A stretch of 64,000 nucleotides of DNA from Rhizobium binae (GTDB lineage: Bacteria > Pseudomonadota > Alphaproteobacteria > Rhizobiales > Rhizobiaceae): the NCBI RefSeq assembly GCF_017357225.1, contig NZ_CP071604.1, positions 871,001-935,000 on the forward strand. Direction: 5' to 3'. Shown in pieces: positions 47,773 through 56,896 of the stretch. Position numbers and translations under genes: made by a program. Within the stretch, counting starts at the first letter, position 1. Each line of letters starts with the position of its first letter. The notes beneath the pieces were generated by a model, which saw only the letters and a program-made list of their open reading frames with translations, searched no databases and was not told the origin of the DNA.

Positions 47773-49707
47773 ATGACATCCAAAGACAAGCCAAAACGCC
47801 CGGGCGCAAAGCCCTTTTCACGCGACGCCGGGGCCAAGGCCGGTCCGAAAGCGGGCGGCGCGAAGCCGGCAAAGGCTGCAGCTGCGCGCCCGGCCGCGGC
47901 CGAAACCGAGAGCGAGGCCAAGGCCGAACGCATTTCCAAGGTGATGGCACGCGCTGGCGTCGCCTCCCGCCGCGATATCGAGCGCATGATCATGGAAGGC
48001 CGGGTGACGCTGAACGGCAGCGTTCTCGACACCCCCGTCGTCAACGTCACGCTTGCCGACCGGATCGAGGTCGACGGCATGCCGATCCGCGGCATCGAGC
48101 GCACCAGGCTGTGGCTCTATCACAAGCCGGCCGGCCTCGTGACCACCAATGCCGATCCGGAAGGCCGCCCGACGGTCTTCGACAACCTGCCGGAAGAATT
48201 GCCGCGCGTCATGTCGATCGGCCGTCTCGACATCAACACTGAGGGCCTGCTGCTGCTGACCAATGACGGCGGTCTGGCCCGGGCGCTGGAACTGCCGGCG
48301 ACCGGCTGGCTGAGGCGCTATCGCGTGCGCGCCCATGGCGAGATCGATCAGGAGGCGCTCGACAAGCTGAAGGACGGCATCGCCGTCGACGGCGTGCTCT
48401 ATGGTTCCATCGAGGCGACGCTCGATCGCACGCAAGGCTCGAACGTCTGGATCACCATGGGCCTTCGCGAAGGCAAGAACCGCGAGATCAAGAATGTGCT
48501 CGGCGCCCTCGGCCTCGACGTCAACCGGCTGATCCGCATTTCCTACGGCCCGTTCCAGCTCGGTGATCTGCCGGAAGGCCACGTCATTGAAGTGCGCGGA
48601 CGCACGCTCCGCGACCAGCTCGGCCCGCGCCTCATCGAGGAAGCCAAGGCCAATTTCGACGCGCCGATCTATAACGCCCCGGCGGTCGCCGCCGAGGACG
48701 AGGTTGAGGTCGCGGCGCCGGAGAAGCGTGAGCGGCCGCGCCGTGACGAGGACAAACGCGAAAGGGCGCTGAGCCGTCTCGACACCAGGCGGGACGACCG
48801 CCGCAGCGCGGGGCGCAGAGATGACGATCGCCGCGACGGCGGCCGCCGGGATGGCGAGAAGCCGAAGCGCTCCGAGCCGCTCGGCCAGCGCCGCAGCGCC
48901 AATGTCTGGATGGCGCCGGGCGCCCGGCCGCTCGGCGAAAAGGCGGCGGCCAAAGCTGCCAAGAACGCCCAGACTGCGCGCCGGCGCGGCGAACAGGCGC
49001 CGGCAAAGAACGCCTTCGATCGCATCGAGGATCGCCCGCACACACCGATCAACCGTGTGCGCGAAGAGGACGGCGAATGGATCCGCTCGAGCGAGCAGCC
49101 TCGCCGAAAGGATGAGGGCGAGGGCTTCGGCCGCAAGCGCTCCTTCGGCGATCGTCCCGCCCGCGAAGACCGCGGTTTCGGCGATCGTCCTTCACGCGGC
49201 GACCGGCCCTACGGCGATAAGCCGCGCGTCGATCGCAGGCCATATGCCGATGGCGACGAGCGTCCGCGTGCCGCCAGAGCCTCTGCCGGCGAAGGCCGCT
49301 CGGAGCGTCCGCGTGGCGACCGTCCGTTCGGCGATCGTCCATCGCGCGGAGATCGCCCTTTCGGCGACAAGCCGCGCGGCAATCGCAGACCGCGCGAAGA
49401 AGGTGACGAACGCCCGCGGGCAGCCAGAAGCTTTGCCGGCGAGGGGCGCTCCGAGCGTCCGCGCGGCGAAAGGTCTTTCGGCGACAAGGCTCCCGGCGGC
49501 AAGGCTCCCGGTGGCAAGTTTGGGGGCGACAAGCCGCGCGGCAAGGGCTTCGGCACCAAGCCCGGCGGGTCGAAGAATTTTTCCGGCAAGCCGAAGGGCG
49601 CCAAGCCGGGTGGTGACAGACCGGGCGGTGACAGGCCTGCGGGCGGCCCGTCCAGAGGCGGTGCGAGAGGAAAAGGAATGACGCGCGGTGCGGATCGTCG
49701 GCGGTGA
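47773..49707 (+). CDS. rRNA pseudouridine synthase (RluB/RsuA family) with long disordered R/G/D-rich tail
   Basis: A 644-residue protein. After a basic leader, an S4 RNA-binding domain (about residues 55-110, KVMARAGVASRRDIERMIME) precedes the RsuA/RluB catalytic domain (about residues 112-285) with the active-site motif GRLDINTEGLLLLTNDGGLA (the Asp attacks uridine). The catalytic part ends near residue 290; the last 350 residues are low complexity, dominated by Arg, Asp, Gly, Lys and Pro, with repeated units such as ERPRGDRPFGDRPSRGDRPF. The tail resembles RNA-binding RGG-like regions. The 3' end overlaps rsmD by 20 bp. Confidence 0.93.
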   Translation: MTSKDKPKRPGAKPFSRDAGAKAGPKAGGAKPAKAAAARPAAAETESEAKAERISKVMARAGVASRRDIERMIMEGRVTLNGSVLDTPVVNVTLADRIEVDGMPIRGIERTRLWLYHKPAGLVTTNADPEGRPTVFDNLPEELPRVMSIGRLDINTEGLLLLTNDGGLARALELPATGWLRRYRVRAHGEIDQEALDKLKDGIAVDGVLYGSIEATLDRTQGSNVWITMGLREGKNREIKNVLGALGLDVNRLIRISYGPFQLGDLPEGHVIEVRGRTLRDQLGPRLIEEAKANFDAPIYNAPAVAAEDEVEVAAPEKRERPRRDEDKRERALSRLDTRRDDRRSAGRRDDDRRDGGRRDGEKPKRSEPLGQRRSANVWMAPGARPLGEKAAAKAAKNAQTARRRGEQAPAKNAFDRIEDRPHTPINRVREEDGEWIRSSEQPRRKDEGEGFGRKRSFGDRPAREDRGFGDRPSRGDRPYGDKPRVDRRPYADGDERPRAARASAGEGRSERPRGDRPFGDRPSRGDRPFGDKPRGNRRPREEGDERPRAARSFAGEGRSERPRGERSFGDKAPGGKAPGGKFGGDKPRGKGFGTKPGGSKNFSGKPKGAKPGGDRPGGDRPAGGPSRGGARGKGMTRGADRRR

Positions 49708-50248
49708 GTTTCGCGGCCGGCCTCTCGCCGTGCCAAAATCCAACGATATCCGGCCGACTGCCGACCGGACGCGCGAGAGCCTGTTCAATATATTGAGCCA
49801 CGCGTATCCGGAATGCGTCGACGGCACCCGGATCCTTGATCTTTTTGCCGGCACCGGCGCCGTCGGCATTGAAGCCGTGTCGCGCGGCTGTCGCCATGCG
49901 CTCTTCGTCGAAAACAGCGTCGAGGGCAGGGCGCTGCTCTGGGAAAATATCGACGCGCTCGGCCTGCACGGCCGCACGCGCATCCTGCGCCGCGATGCGA
50001 CCGATCTCGGCAGCGTCGGCAATCTCGAAGTTTTCGACGTGCTGTTTGCCGACCCGCCCTATGGCAAAGGCCTCGGTGAAAAGGCGATGGCGGCGGCCGC
50101 CCAGGGCGGCTGGCTCAGGCCGGGCGCGATCGCGGTGCTCGAAGAACGCGCCGATGTTGTCGTTTCCGTGCATCCTTCCTATGTTTTCCTCGAAAGCCGC
50201 ACCTTTGGCGATACGAGGGTGCATTTCTTCCGGTATCAGCCGCAATAA
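49688..50248 (+). CDS. rsmD: 16S rRNA (guanine966-N2)-methyltransferase
   Basis: A 186-residue SAM-dependent methyltransferase acting on G966 of 16S rRNA. The N-terminal MRIVGGEFRGRPL, SAM motif ILDLFAGTGAVGIEAVSRG (about residue 46) and catalytic DPPYGKGL (about residue 123) are diagnostic. It starts at GTG inside the end of the pseudouridine synthase gene (20-bp overlap), so the two rRNA modification genes are translationally linked. Confidence 0.95.
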   Translation: MRIVGGEFRGRPLAVPKSNDIRPTADRTRESLFNILSHAYPECVDGTRILDLFAGTGAVGIEAVSRGCRHALFVENSVEGRALLWENIDALGLHGRTRILRRDATDLGSVGNLEVFDVLFADPPYGKGLGEKAMAAAAQGGWLRPGAIAVLEERADVVVSVHPSYVFLESRTFGDTRVHFFRYQPQ

Positions 50249-50261
50249 GCGGGAGCGGGGC

Positions 50262-51143
50262 GTGCAGCAGGCAGAATTCATCAGCCCGAAACTGCCTGCG
50301 ATCAGCGACCTTCCGACGGTGGCGGTCGCTTTCGGCGGCGGCGGCGCGCGCGGACTTGCCCACATCCATATCATCGAGACGCTCGACGAACTCGGCATCC
50401 GCCCGGTGGCGATATCGGGCTCGTCGATGGGCGCGATCATGGGCGCCGGCATGGCCGCCGGCATGTCGGGGGCCGAAATCCGCGAACATGCGCTGACGAC
50501 CGTCGGCAACAAGACGGCGGTCGTCGCCCGCATCTGGGGTCTCAGGCCGGCAACGGTGCGCGATGCGGTGGCCAAGGGCATCCGCATTGGCCAGTTCAAC
50601 CTGGAGCGGATCCTCAAAGCCTTTCTGCCGGCCGAGTTGCCGGCCCGCTTCGAGGATCTGCTGGTGCCGATGAAGGTCATCACCACGGATTATTACGGGC
50701 AGAATCAAGTCATCATCGAAGAGGGCGAGCTGTTTCCCGCACTCGCCGCTTCTTCCGCCATTCCTGCCGTCTTCATGCCGGTGCGCCTGCGCGGCCGGGT
50801 GATGATCGACGGCGGCATCAGCAATCCGGTGCCCTATGAACCGCTGATGGATCTTGCCGACATCGTCATCGGCATCGATGTCGTCGGCGCGCCGGAAGGC
50901 GACGGCACCCATATTCCGAACCGCATGGAAAGCATCTTCGGCTCCGGCCAGCTGATGATGCAGACGGCGATCACGCTGAAGCTGAAGCTCTGCCAGCCGC
51001 ACATCTTTCTGCGCCCCGCTGTCGGCCGCACCGGCGTCATGGATTTCCTCAAGGCCCGCGACGTGCTGGCCATGTCGGTCGGCGTCAAGGACGAACTGAA
51101 ATTCGCCCTCGACCGGGAAATCGAAGCGCGGCTGAAGCGCTGA
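50262..51143 (+). CDS. patatin-like phospholipase (RssA-like)
   Basis: A 293-residue esterase of the patatin family. The oxyanion hole GGGGARGLAHI is at about residue 24, the nucleophile motif SGSSMGAIMGAG at about residue 55 and the catalytic Asp in MIDGGISNPVP at about residue 185, giving a complete Ser-Asp dyad. It probably hydrolyses acyl lipids in the cytoplasm or at the inner membrane. The start is GTG at 50262 with a GGGAG-like box just before it. It lies 13 bp after rsmD and may be in the same operon. Confidence 0.88.
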   Translation: MQQAEFISPKLPAISDLPTVAVAFGGGGARGLAHIHIIETLDELGIRPVAISGSSMGAIMGAGMAAGMSGAEIREHALTTVGNKTAVVARIWGLRPATVRDAVAKGIRIGQFNLERILKAFLPAELPARFEDLLVPMKVITTDYYGQNQVIIEEGELFPALAASSAIPAVFMPVRLRGRVMIDGGISNPVPYEPLMDLADIVIGIDVVGAPEGDGTHIPNRMESIFGSGQLMMQTAITLKLKLCQPHIFLRPAVGRTGVMDFLKARDVLAMSVGVKDELKFALDREIEARLKR

Positions 51144-51314
51144 AGCACTATTGGGCGTGGCCCTCATGGCCGTCGCGGGGGCCCTGGTGCGCGAACCCGA
51201 TGAGAGGATGCGCAGTGCCCACTGCTCGATCTGTTTCGCCCGCCTGATCAAATTTCCCTCTCGCATCGCACCGATCGCGCGTTCAATAATGCCGCTCTCC
51301 CCAGATTCAATGCG

Positions 51315-51821
51315 TCAATTTCGCAAATGCTCTCTGCGTGGTCGAGGAAGCAGCGGCTCTCCTGAGGCTGGATGCAGGTCGAGCATCTGAAACTCCTCCG
51401 GCATTGCATCGAGCATCGCTTCGGCTATCAGTTCGGCATCGTTATTGCCGATTTCGAACAGCCCAAAGCGGAGTTGATAACCCCAGCCTGGCCGGCCACT
51501 TGTGAAGGACAGTCGGTCGAGCAGTGGCCGGATAGGTGTTTCCATCGCCGGCCACCACGCGACATCCCGCCTCCAGGGGCGAAAGTCGGCGCTGACTTCT
51601 ACCTGATAGGCATCGGCTGCCTTGACGATGCCAATTGCCGTGAACGCTTGGAGGCGATCCGTGCCGCCGAACGTTTCGGTCGGCGAGTAATAGATGATGC
51701 GGTCTCCGGGCGCGCTCCGCCTGAGCGGGGCCGCCTTTCCGTGACAGACCTGCATGAACCCTGCTTCGCGCCCGGTGCGGACGTGATTTGCCGAGGCAAC
51801 TGCGATCCAGCTCCGGGACAT
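51315..51821 (-). CDS. EVE domain-containing protein
   Basis: A 168-residue protein that matches the EVE fold (PUA-like superfamily): [20 protein letters not shown] at the N-terminus, [20 protein letters not shown] near residue 37, and W/F-rich strands ([13 protein letters not shown]). EVE domains bind modified bases in DNA or RNA; small stand-alone members are uncharacterised. It lies 3 bp downstream of the VOC gene on the same strand. Confidence 0.8.
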   Translation of the reverse strand: MSRSWIAVASANHVRTGREAGFMQVCHGKAAPLRRSAPGDRIIYYSPTETFGGTDRLQAFTAIGIVKAADAYQVEVSADFRPWRRDVAWWPAMETPIRPLLDRLSFTSGRPGWGYQLRFGLFEIGNNDAELIAEAMLDAMPEEFQMLDLHPASGEPLLPRPRREHLRN

Positions 51822-51824
51822 GGC

Positions 51825-52196
51825 TCAGTTCTCCGCCACGTTATAGACGCGCAGGCGATGGCCATCGGGATCCGCGGCGACGAAGCTACGGCCGAAATCG
51901 AGATCGGTCGGCGGAAACAGGATGGTCGTTCCCTTGCCTTGCCATTCGGCATGAAGCGTATCGACGATGTCGGCGGTCGCCACCTTGAAGCCGAGATCAC
52001 AGCCGCCGCCTGCAGCAGTCGGCGCCGGCTCAACGCCCGCTTTTCCCCAGAGGCCAAGTGCCAGACCGGAAGGCAGCATCAACATGGCGAAGGTTGGGCT
52101 GTATTCGATGGGCTCCAGTCCGAGCAGTTGCGCATAGAAGCTGGCGCTCTTGGGCGCGTCGGTTACGAAGAGAAGAATGCTGTTGCTGTCGATCAC
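51825..52196 (-). CDS. VOC family protein
   Basis: A 123-residue glyoxalase-fold protein. Paired beta-alpha-beta-beta-beta units are seen: SILLFVTDAPKSASFYAQLL at the N-terminus and FVAADPDGHRLRVYNVAEN at the end, where the final Asp/His positions are typical. These small VOC proteins often confer resistance to, or metabolise, small electrophiles. It is upstream of and probably cotranscribed with the EVE gene. Confidence 0.85.
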   Translation of the reverse strand: MIDSNSILLFVTDAPKSASFYAQLLGLEPIEYSPTFAMLMLPSGLALGLWGKAGVEPAPTAAGGGCDLGFKVATADIVDTLHAEWQGKGTTILFPPTDLDFGRSFVAADPDGHRLRVYNVAEN

Positions 52197-52283
52197 GGTA
52201 GGCTCCTGTTTGTGGGGCAGGAGGATTTCTACAGATGCCTGCTGACAGAATCTGGCAGTAGCAATCGTCTGAGCGATGTCGTT

Positions 52284-54098
52284 CTACGCGTCCGCTGTCG
52301 CATCCGCGGTTCCCGCCAACGGGTCGTCCTCGAAGGGATCGGCGGCCCGCTTCGGCTTGACCAGCGGTTCGGGGCGCACCGGGTGGGAAAACAGCATGTC
52401 GCGCCCGGCCTGCAGCCCCTCGGAGACCTGCAGGGCGAGCCGCGCCTCGTCGCGCTTGCGGATGTCCTCGCCGATTTCATAGGCGTCGGTCTCGGAGACC
52501 CCCAGTGCCTCCAGCGTCCGCCGTCCGAACAGCAGGCCGGATTCCAGCGTTTCACGCAGCTCGTAGTCGACGCCCTTGTTGCGCAGCTCGATCGAGTGGA
52601 TGCGGTCGTAGGAACGCACATAGAGCCTGGTGTGCGGATAGTCCGCCTGCACCAGCTCCACCACCTTGTCGGTGATCTCCTTCTTCTGCGTGCAGACGAG
52701 CACGATCTTCGCCCGGTCGATCCCGGCCGAGCGCAGCACGTCCTTGCGCGTCCCGTCGCCGAAATAAATGCGGAAGCCGAAGGTGGAGGCCTGGCGGATG
52801 CGGTCGGCCGAAAAATCGATGACGGTGACGCTGCGCCCGCCGGCAAGCAGGATCTGGGCGGCGATCTGGCCGAAACGCGAGAAGCCGACCATCAGCACGT
52901 CGGCGCCGGCCCCTTCGAAATCCTCGTCCAGTTCTTCCTGCGCATCGCCGTTGAGCAGCCGCTTCGACAGCGCTGCTCCGATAGGCGTCAGCGCCATGGA
53001 GAGGGTCACGATCGCCACCAGCAGCGAGGCCGTGCTCGTCGACATCAGTCCGGTGACGCCCGCCGCAGTAAACAGCACGAAGCCGAATTCGCCGCCCTGC
53101 GGCAGCAGGAAAGCGATGCGGATCGCATCGTCATGCGGCGAGCCGGAGATCCGGCAGAGTCCATAGATGATGATCGCCTTGACGGCCATGACGATCGGCA
53201 CGGCGACGATGACGAAGAGCGCGTTGTCGGCGAGAACGTCGAGCTGCAGCGACAGGCCGACGGCGATGAAGAAGATGGCGAGCAGCACGCCGCGGAAGGG
53301 CTCGATGTCGGCCTCCAGCTCATGCCGGTAGGAGGATTCGGCCAGCATCACGCCGGAGAGAAAGGCGCCCATCGCCATCGAAAGGCCGGCGAGCTGCATC
53401 AGGCTCGCCGATCCCATGACGACGAAGAGGGCGGCGGCGATCATTGCCTCGCGGGCGCCGGTCCGCGCGATGACCTGGAAGAGCGGCGTCAGCAGGTAGC
53501 GTCCGGCAACGACCATCGCCGCCACCGCGCCGACGGCGACGGCAAAATCGGTGAGCGGCGCATTGCTGCCCTTGTCGCCGCCGTCGAGCACGGAGATCAG
53601 CGCCAGCAGCGGCACGATCGCCAGATCCTGGAACAGGAGCATCGAGAAGGAACGCTGCCCGTATCTGGTATTGACATCGCCGTCGCCCTCGAGGATCTGC
53701 ATGGCGAAGGCGGTCGAAGACAGCGCCAGGCCGAAGCCGGCGACGATGCTGCCGCGCCAGTCGAGAACGCCAGAGGCCCAGGCGAGCGCGGTCAGCGCCA
53801 GTCCCGTCACCACCACCTGCGCCGTCCCGAGGCCGAAAATGTCGCGCCGCATCTGCCACAGGCGGCTGGGCTTCAATTCCAGCCCGATGATGAACAGCAG
53901 GAAGACGACACCGAGCTCGGCGACGCCGAGGATCTGTTCGCCATCGGTAATGCCGTGGAAGACCGGACCGATGACGATGCCGGCGGCGAGATAGCCGAGG
54001 ACGGTGCCGAGCCCCAGCTTCTTGAAGATCGGAGCGGCGACCACCGCGCCGCCGAGCAGCAGGATCGTTTCGGAAAAAAGGGCGTTGGGCGCTGACAT
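52284..54098 (-). CDS. monovalent cation:proton antiporter-2 (CPA2), KefB/KefC-like
   Basis: A 604-residue protein: 12-13 membrane helices (residues 5-385; Na_H_Exchanger fold, with LAAGIVIGPVFHG, FLLFIIGLELKPS and GAFLSGVMLAESSYRHELE) followed by a TrkA-N/RCK domain (VLMVGFSRFGQIAAQILLAG at about residue 410, with FSADRIRQA and YFGDGTRKDVL). The architecture fits KefB/C potassium efflux systems, which protect against electrophiles under glutathione control; no KefF/KefG-like ancillary gene is adjacent. The start at MSAPNAL suits the first helix; the frame runs 30 codons further. Confidence 0.93.
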   Translation of the reverse strand: MSAPNALFSETILLLGGAVVAAPIFKKLGLGTVLGYLAAGIVIGPVFHGITDGEQILGVAELGVVFLLFIIGLELKPSRLWQMRRDIFGLGTAQVVVTGLALTALAWASGVLDWRGSIVAGFGLALSSTAFAMQILEGDGDVNTRYGQRSFSMLLFQDLAIVPLLALISVLDGGDKGSNAPLTDFAVAVGAVAAMVVAGRYLLTPLFQVIARTGAREAMIAAALFVVMGSASLMQLAGLSMAMGAFLSGVMLAESSYRHELEADIEPFRGVLLAIFFIAVGLSLQLDVLADNALFVIVAVPIVMAVKAIIIYGLCRISGSPHDDAIRIAFLLPQGGEFGFVLFTAAGVTGLMSTSTASLLVAIVTLSMALTPIGAALSKRLLNGDAQEELDEDFEGAGADVLMVGFSRFGQIAAQILLAGGRSVTVIDFSADRIRQASTFGFRIYFGDGTRKDVLRSAGIDRAKIVLVCTQKKEITDKVVELVQADYPHTRLYVRSYDRIHSIELRNKGVDYELRETLESGLLFGRRTLEALGVSETDAYEIGEDIRKRDEARLALQVSEGLQAGRDMLFSHPVRPEPLVKPKRAADPFEDDPLAGTADATADA

Positions 54099-54217
54099 GC
54101 TGACAATTTCTTTCCGTGGCGGGGGCATGCAGGCAGTCCCGATAAAGAATCGGCGGCGGCGGCACTTGATGCTTGGGAGAGTGCACAATAAATGGAACGC
54201 GAAGGAAAGGCCAAATC

Positions 54218-55564
54218 ATGTCCTCTGAAATCGATTCCTCGACACTTCTTTCCCGCGCAAGTCAATTGATCGATCTGGCGAGGAAGGCAGGGGCCGACGC
54301 CGCCGATGCCGTCGTCGTTCGCTCGCGTTCGCAATCGGTCAGCGTCCGTCTTGGCAAGGTCGAGGGAACGGAATCCTCCGAAAGCGACGATTTCTCGCTG
54401 CGGGTCTTCATCGGCAAACGCGTCGCCAGCGTTTCTGCCAATCCGGGCTTCGATCTGCAGTCGCTTGCCGAACGCGCCGTCGCCATGGCCAAAGTCTCGC
54501 CGGAAGATCCCTTCGCCTGCCTCGCCGATGAGGCGAGGCTTGCGAAATCCTATCCCGATCTGCAATTGTTCGATGCCACCGAGGTCTCCTCCGAGATGCT
54601 GCGCGAGGCGGCTCTTGCCGCCGAGACGGCGGCCCTCGCAGTCAAGGGCGTGACAAATTCCTCCGGCGCCGGCGCATCCGCCGGCATGGGCGGCCTTGTT
54701 CTCGCCACCTCGCACGGTTTTGCGGGCAGCTACATGGGGTCCCGTTTCGGAAACTCCGTCAGCGTCATCGCTGGCGAAGGCACCGGCATGGAACGCGACT
54801 ATGATTTCGACAGCCGCCTCTATTACGCCGAGCTCGACGACCCCGCCGAAATCGGCCGCCGTGCCGGCGAACGCGTGGTCAAGCGTGTCAATCCGCGCCA
54901 GGTGCCGACCGGCAAGAACGTCACCGTCATCTTCGACCCGCGTGTCGCCCGTGGCTTCGTCGGCCATATCGCCGGCGCGATCAACGGTGCCGCCGTCGCC
55001 CGCAAGACCAGCTTCCTGCGCGACAGGATGGGTCAGCAGGTGTTGAAGTCAGGCCTGTCGATCACCGACGATCCGCTGATCGTACGCGGCCCCTCCTCGC
55101 GGCCCTTCGACGGCGAGGGCGTGTCCGGCGAGCGGCTGGTGATGATCGAGGACGGTGTCCTGAAGCACTGGTTCCTTTCGACCTCGACCGGCCGCGAGCT
55201 CGGCCTTCCAACCAACGGCCGCGGCGTGCGCGGCGGCACCGCGGTTTCGCCGGCCTCCACCAACCTCGCCCTCGAACCCGGCGACATCTCGCCGGAGGAA
55301 CTGATCCGCAGCGTCGGCAGCGGATTTTACGTCACCGAACTGATCGGCCACGGCGTCAACATGATCACCGGCGAATACAGCCGCGGTGCCACCGGCTTCT
55401 GGATCGAGAACGGCGAACTCACTTTCCCGGTGTCGGAAGTGACGATCGCCTCGAACCTCAAGGACATGTTCATGCGCCTGACGCCGGCAAACGACATCGA
55501 CCGCAAGTTCGGCGTCGCCGCACCCACCTTCGCCATTGAAGGCATGACGCTCGCGGGACAGTGA
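54218..55564 (+). CDS. pmbA: PmbA/TldE family metallopeptidase subunit
   Basis: A 448-residue protein of the TldD/PmbA family. Family landmarks: ADAADAVVVRSRSQSVSVRL near the N-terminus, GRRAGERVVKRVNPRQVPTG, and the C-terminal ELIGHGVNMITGEYSRGATG and GFWIENGEL. PmbA (TldE) pairs with TldD to form a zinc protease that degrades or matures small peptides such as microcins; TldE itself lacks the HExxxH zinc motif, and none is seen here. A strong GAAGGAAAGG box precedes the ATG. Four genes for Kdo/lipid A and nucleotide metabolism follow in the same direction. Confidence 0.9.
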   Translation: MSSEIDSSTLLSRASQLIDLARKAGADAADAVVVRSRSQSVSVRLGKVEGTESSESDDFSLRVFIGKRVASVSANPGFDLQSLAERAVAMAKVSPEDPFACLADEARLAKSYPDLQLFDATEVSSEMLREAALAAETAALAVKGVTNSSGAGASAGMGGLVLATSHGFAGSYMGSRFGNSVSVIAGEGTGMERDYDFDSRLYYAELDDPAEIGRRAGERVVKRVNPRQVPTGKNVTVIFDPRVARGFVGHIAGAINGAAVARKTSFLRDRMGQQVLKSGLSITDDPLIVRGPSSRPFDGEGVSGERLVMIEDGVLKHWFLSTSTGRELGLPTNGRGVRGGTAVSPASTNLALEPGDISPEELIRSVGSGFYVTELIGHGVNMITGEYSRGATGFWIENGELTFPVSEVTIASNLKDMFMRLTPANDIDRKFGVAAPTFAIEGMTLAGQ

Positions 55565-55593
55565 GGAGCGGCGAGAAGGAAGTGATTGACGCG

Positions 55594-56403
55594 ATGAGCG
55601 ATAGCGAAAGGCTCCGCTGGCAGGGCGATCTCGCCTTGATCGCCGAGGCTGCGAGGGAGGCCGGCGCGGTCGCCTTCGGCTTCTTCAACCAGTCCCCCGA
55701 GGTCTGGTGGAAGAACGGGGATCGCTCTCCCGTCAGCGCCGCCGATTTCGCCGCCAACAAGACGCTCGAGTCGATCTTGCGCAAGGCCCGGCCGGAATAT
55801 GGCTGGCTGTCGGAGGAAACGGAGGACGATGCCGAGCGCCTCTCGCGGGAGACGATGTTCATTATCGATCCGATCGACGGTACGCGCGCTTTTCTCGCCG
55901 GGCAGAAGGTCTGGTGCGTCAGCGTCGCCGTCGTCCATCGCGGCCGGCCGGTCGCCGGCGTGCTCTATGCCCCGGCGCTCGAAGAGCTTTATGAGGCCGT
56001 CGAGGGCGGCGCGGCGCTGAAGAACGGCGAGCCCTTCATCGTTTCCGCCGCCGGGCCGGAGGAGACGAGCCGTCTGGCAATCGGCGAAGATGTGCTGAAG
56101 ACCCTTCCCGCGACGTTCCGCGAGCGGGTCAGGCGCGAAAAACATGTCCCGTCGCTTGCCTATCGCATCGCCATGGTGGCGGACGGCCGCCTCGAAGCCA
56201 CCTTCGTCAAGGGCAATTCGCACGATTGGGACCTTGCCGCCGCCGATCTGATCCTGGCCAGTGCCGGCGGCCGCCTCGTCGACCTCGACGGAAATCGGGT
56301 CGTCTATAATCGCGCCGAAGTCACCCACAAGGTGCTGTGCGCGGCGCCTGCGCCTCGCATCGATGAGTTTCTCACGGCCTTTGCCGGGCGACGAGACAGT
56401 TGA
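55594..56403 (+). CDS. cysQ: inositol monophosphatase family protein, probable 3'(2'),5'-bisphosphate nucleotidase
   Basis: A 269-residue Mg/Li-sensitive phosphatase. Metal motifs are present: WLSEETEDD (about residue 70), IIDPIDGTRAFLAG (about residue 90) and SHDWDLAAADLIL (about residue 210). CysQ removes the 3'-phosphate from PAP made in sulfate assimilation; the GTRAF variant and length support this assignment over a plain inositol monophosphatase, but not decisively. The ATG at 55594 has a GAAGGAAG box 12 bp upstream; a GTG at 55561 overlaps the pmbA stop. Confidence 0.8.
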   Translation: MSDSERLRWQGDLALIAEAAREAGAVAFGFFNQSPEVWWKNGDRSPVSAADFAANKTLESILRKARPEYGWLSEETEDDAERLSRETMFIIDPIDGTRAFLAGQKVWCVSVAVVHRGRPVAGVLYAPALEELYEAVEGGAALKNGEPFIVSAAGPEETSRLAIGEDVLKTLPATFRERVRREKHVPSLAYRIAMVADGRLEATFVKGNSHDWDLAAADLILASAGGRLVDLDGNRVVYNRAEVTHKVLCAAPAPRIDEFLTAFAGRRDS

Positions 56404-56466
56404 CGTTTCCGTCAAAATCCCGCAGATGGGGTGGCGGAGGAGAATGGGCAGAAAGAGAACAAGAAA

Positions 56467-56715
56467 ATGACTGAGTCCGGTGACAAGAAGCAGCTTTTGC
56501 ATCTCGTATTTGGCGGCGAACTGGAAAGCCTCGATGACGTCCAGTTCCGTGACCTGAAAGGTCTCGATATCGTCGGCATCTTTCCCGATTATGCCACGGC
56601 GCTGACAGCCTGGAAGGCGAAGGCGCAGCAGACGGTCGACAATGCGCATATGCGCTATTTCATCGTCCACATGCATCGTTTGCTCGATCCGCAGGAAAGG
56701 GCGGGCGGCCACTGA
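56467..56715 (+). CDS. DUF4170 domain-containing protein
   Basis: An 82-residue soluble protein beginning MTESGDKKQLLHLVFGGELE and containing the conserved DYATALTAWKAKAQQTVDNA and MRYFIVHMHRLLDP blocks of DUF4170. It sits between cysQ and waaA, where rhizobial and Brucella genomes usually have it; the function is unknown, but the context suggests a role linked to lipid A or Kdo addition. Confidence 0.88.
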   Translation: MTESGDKKQLLHLVFGGELESLDDVQFRDLKGLDIVGIFPDYATALTAWKAKAQQTVDNAHMRYFIVHMHRLLDPQERAGGH

Positions 56716-56896
56716 CCTCGGCCATCGATTTCGTGCCAAGTGCCGGCGGCGCCATCGGTCGCGCCGGGCTTGCCGCATCGGCGCCGTCGAACCGGATCGT
56801 TTGACGCATTCTGAACAAATTAATCGGCCATTTCGGCCGCAACGATAATCAGGGAATGGGTTTGATGTCGATCGTCTTGGATCGGAGGCTGGCGCA

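Noticed and set aside
51372..54095. 907-codon ORF on the plus strand opposite the antiporter, VOC and EVE genes
   Set aside because: Composition (Arg/Gly/Asp/His-rich, no domains) is that of an antisense shadow; the minus-strand genes have clear motifs.
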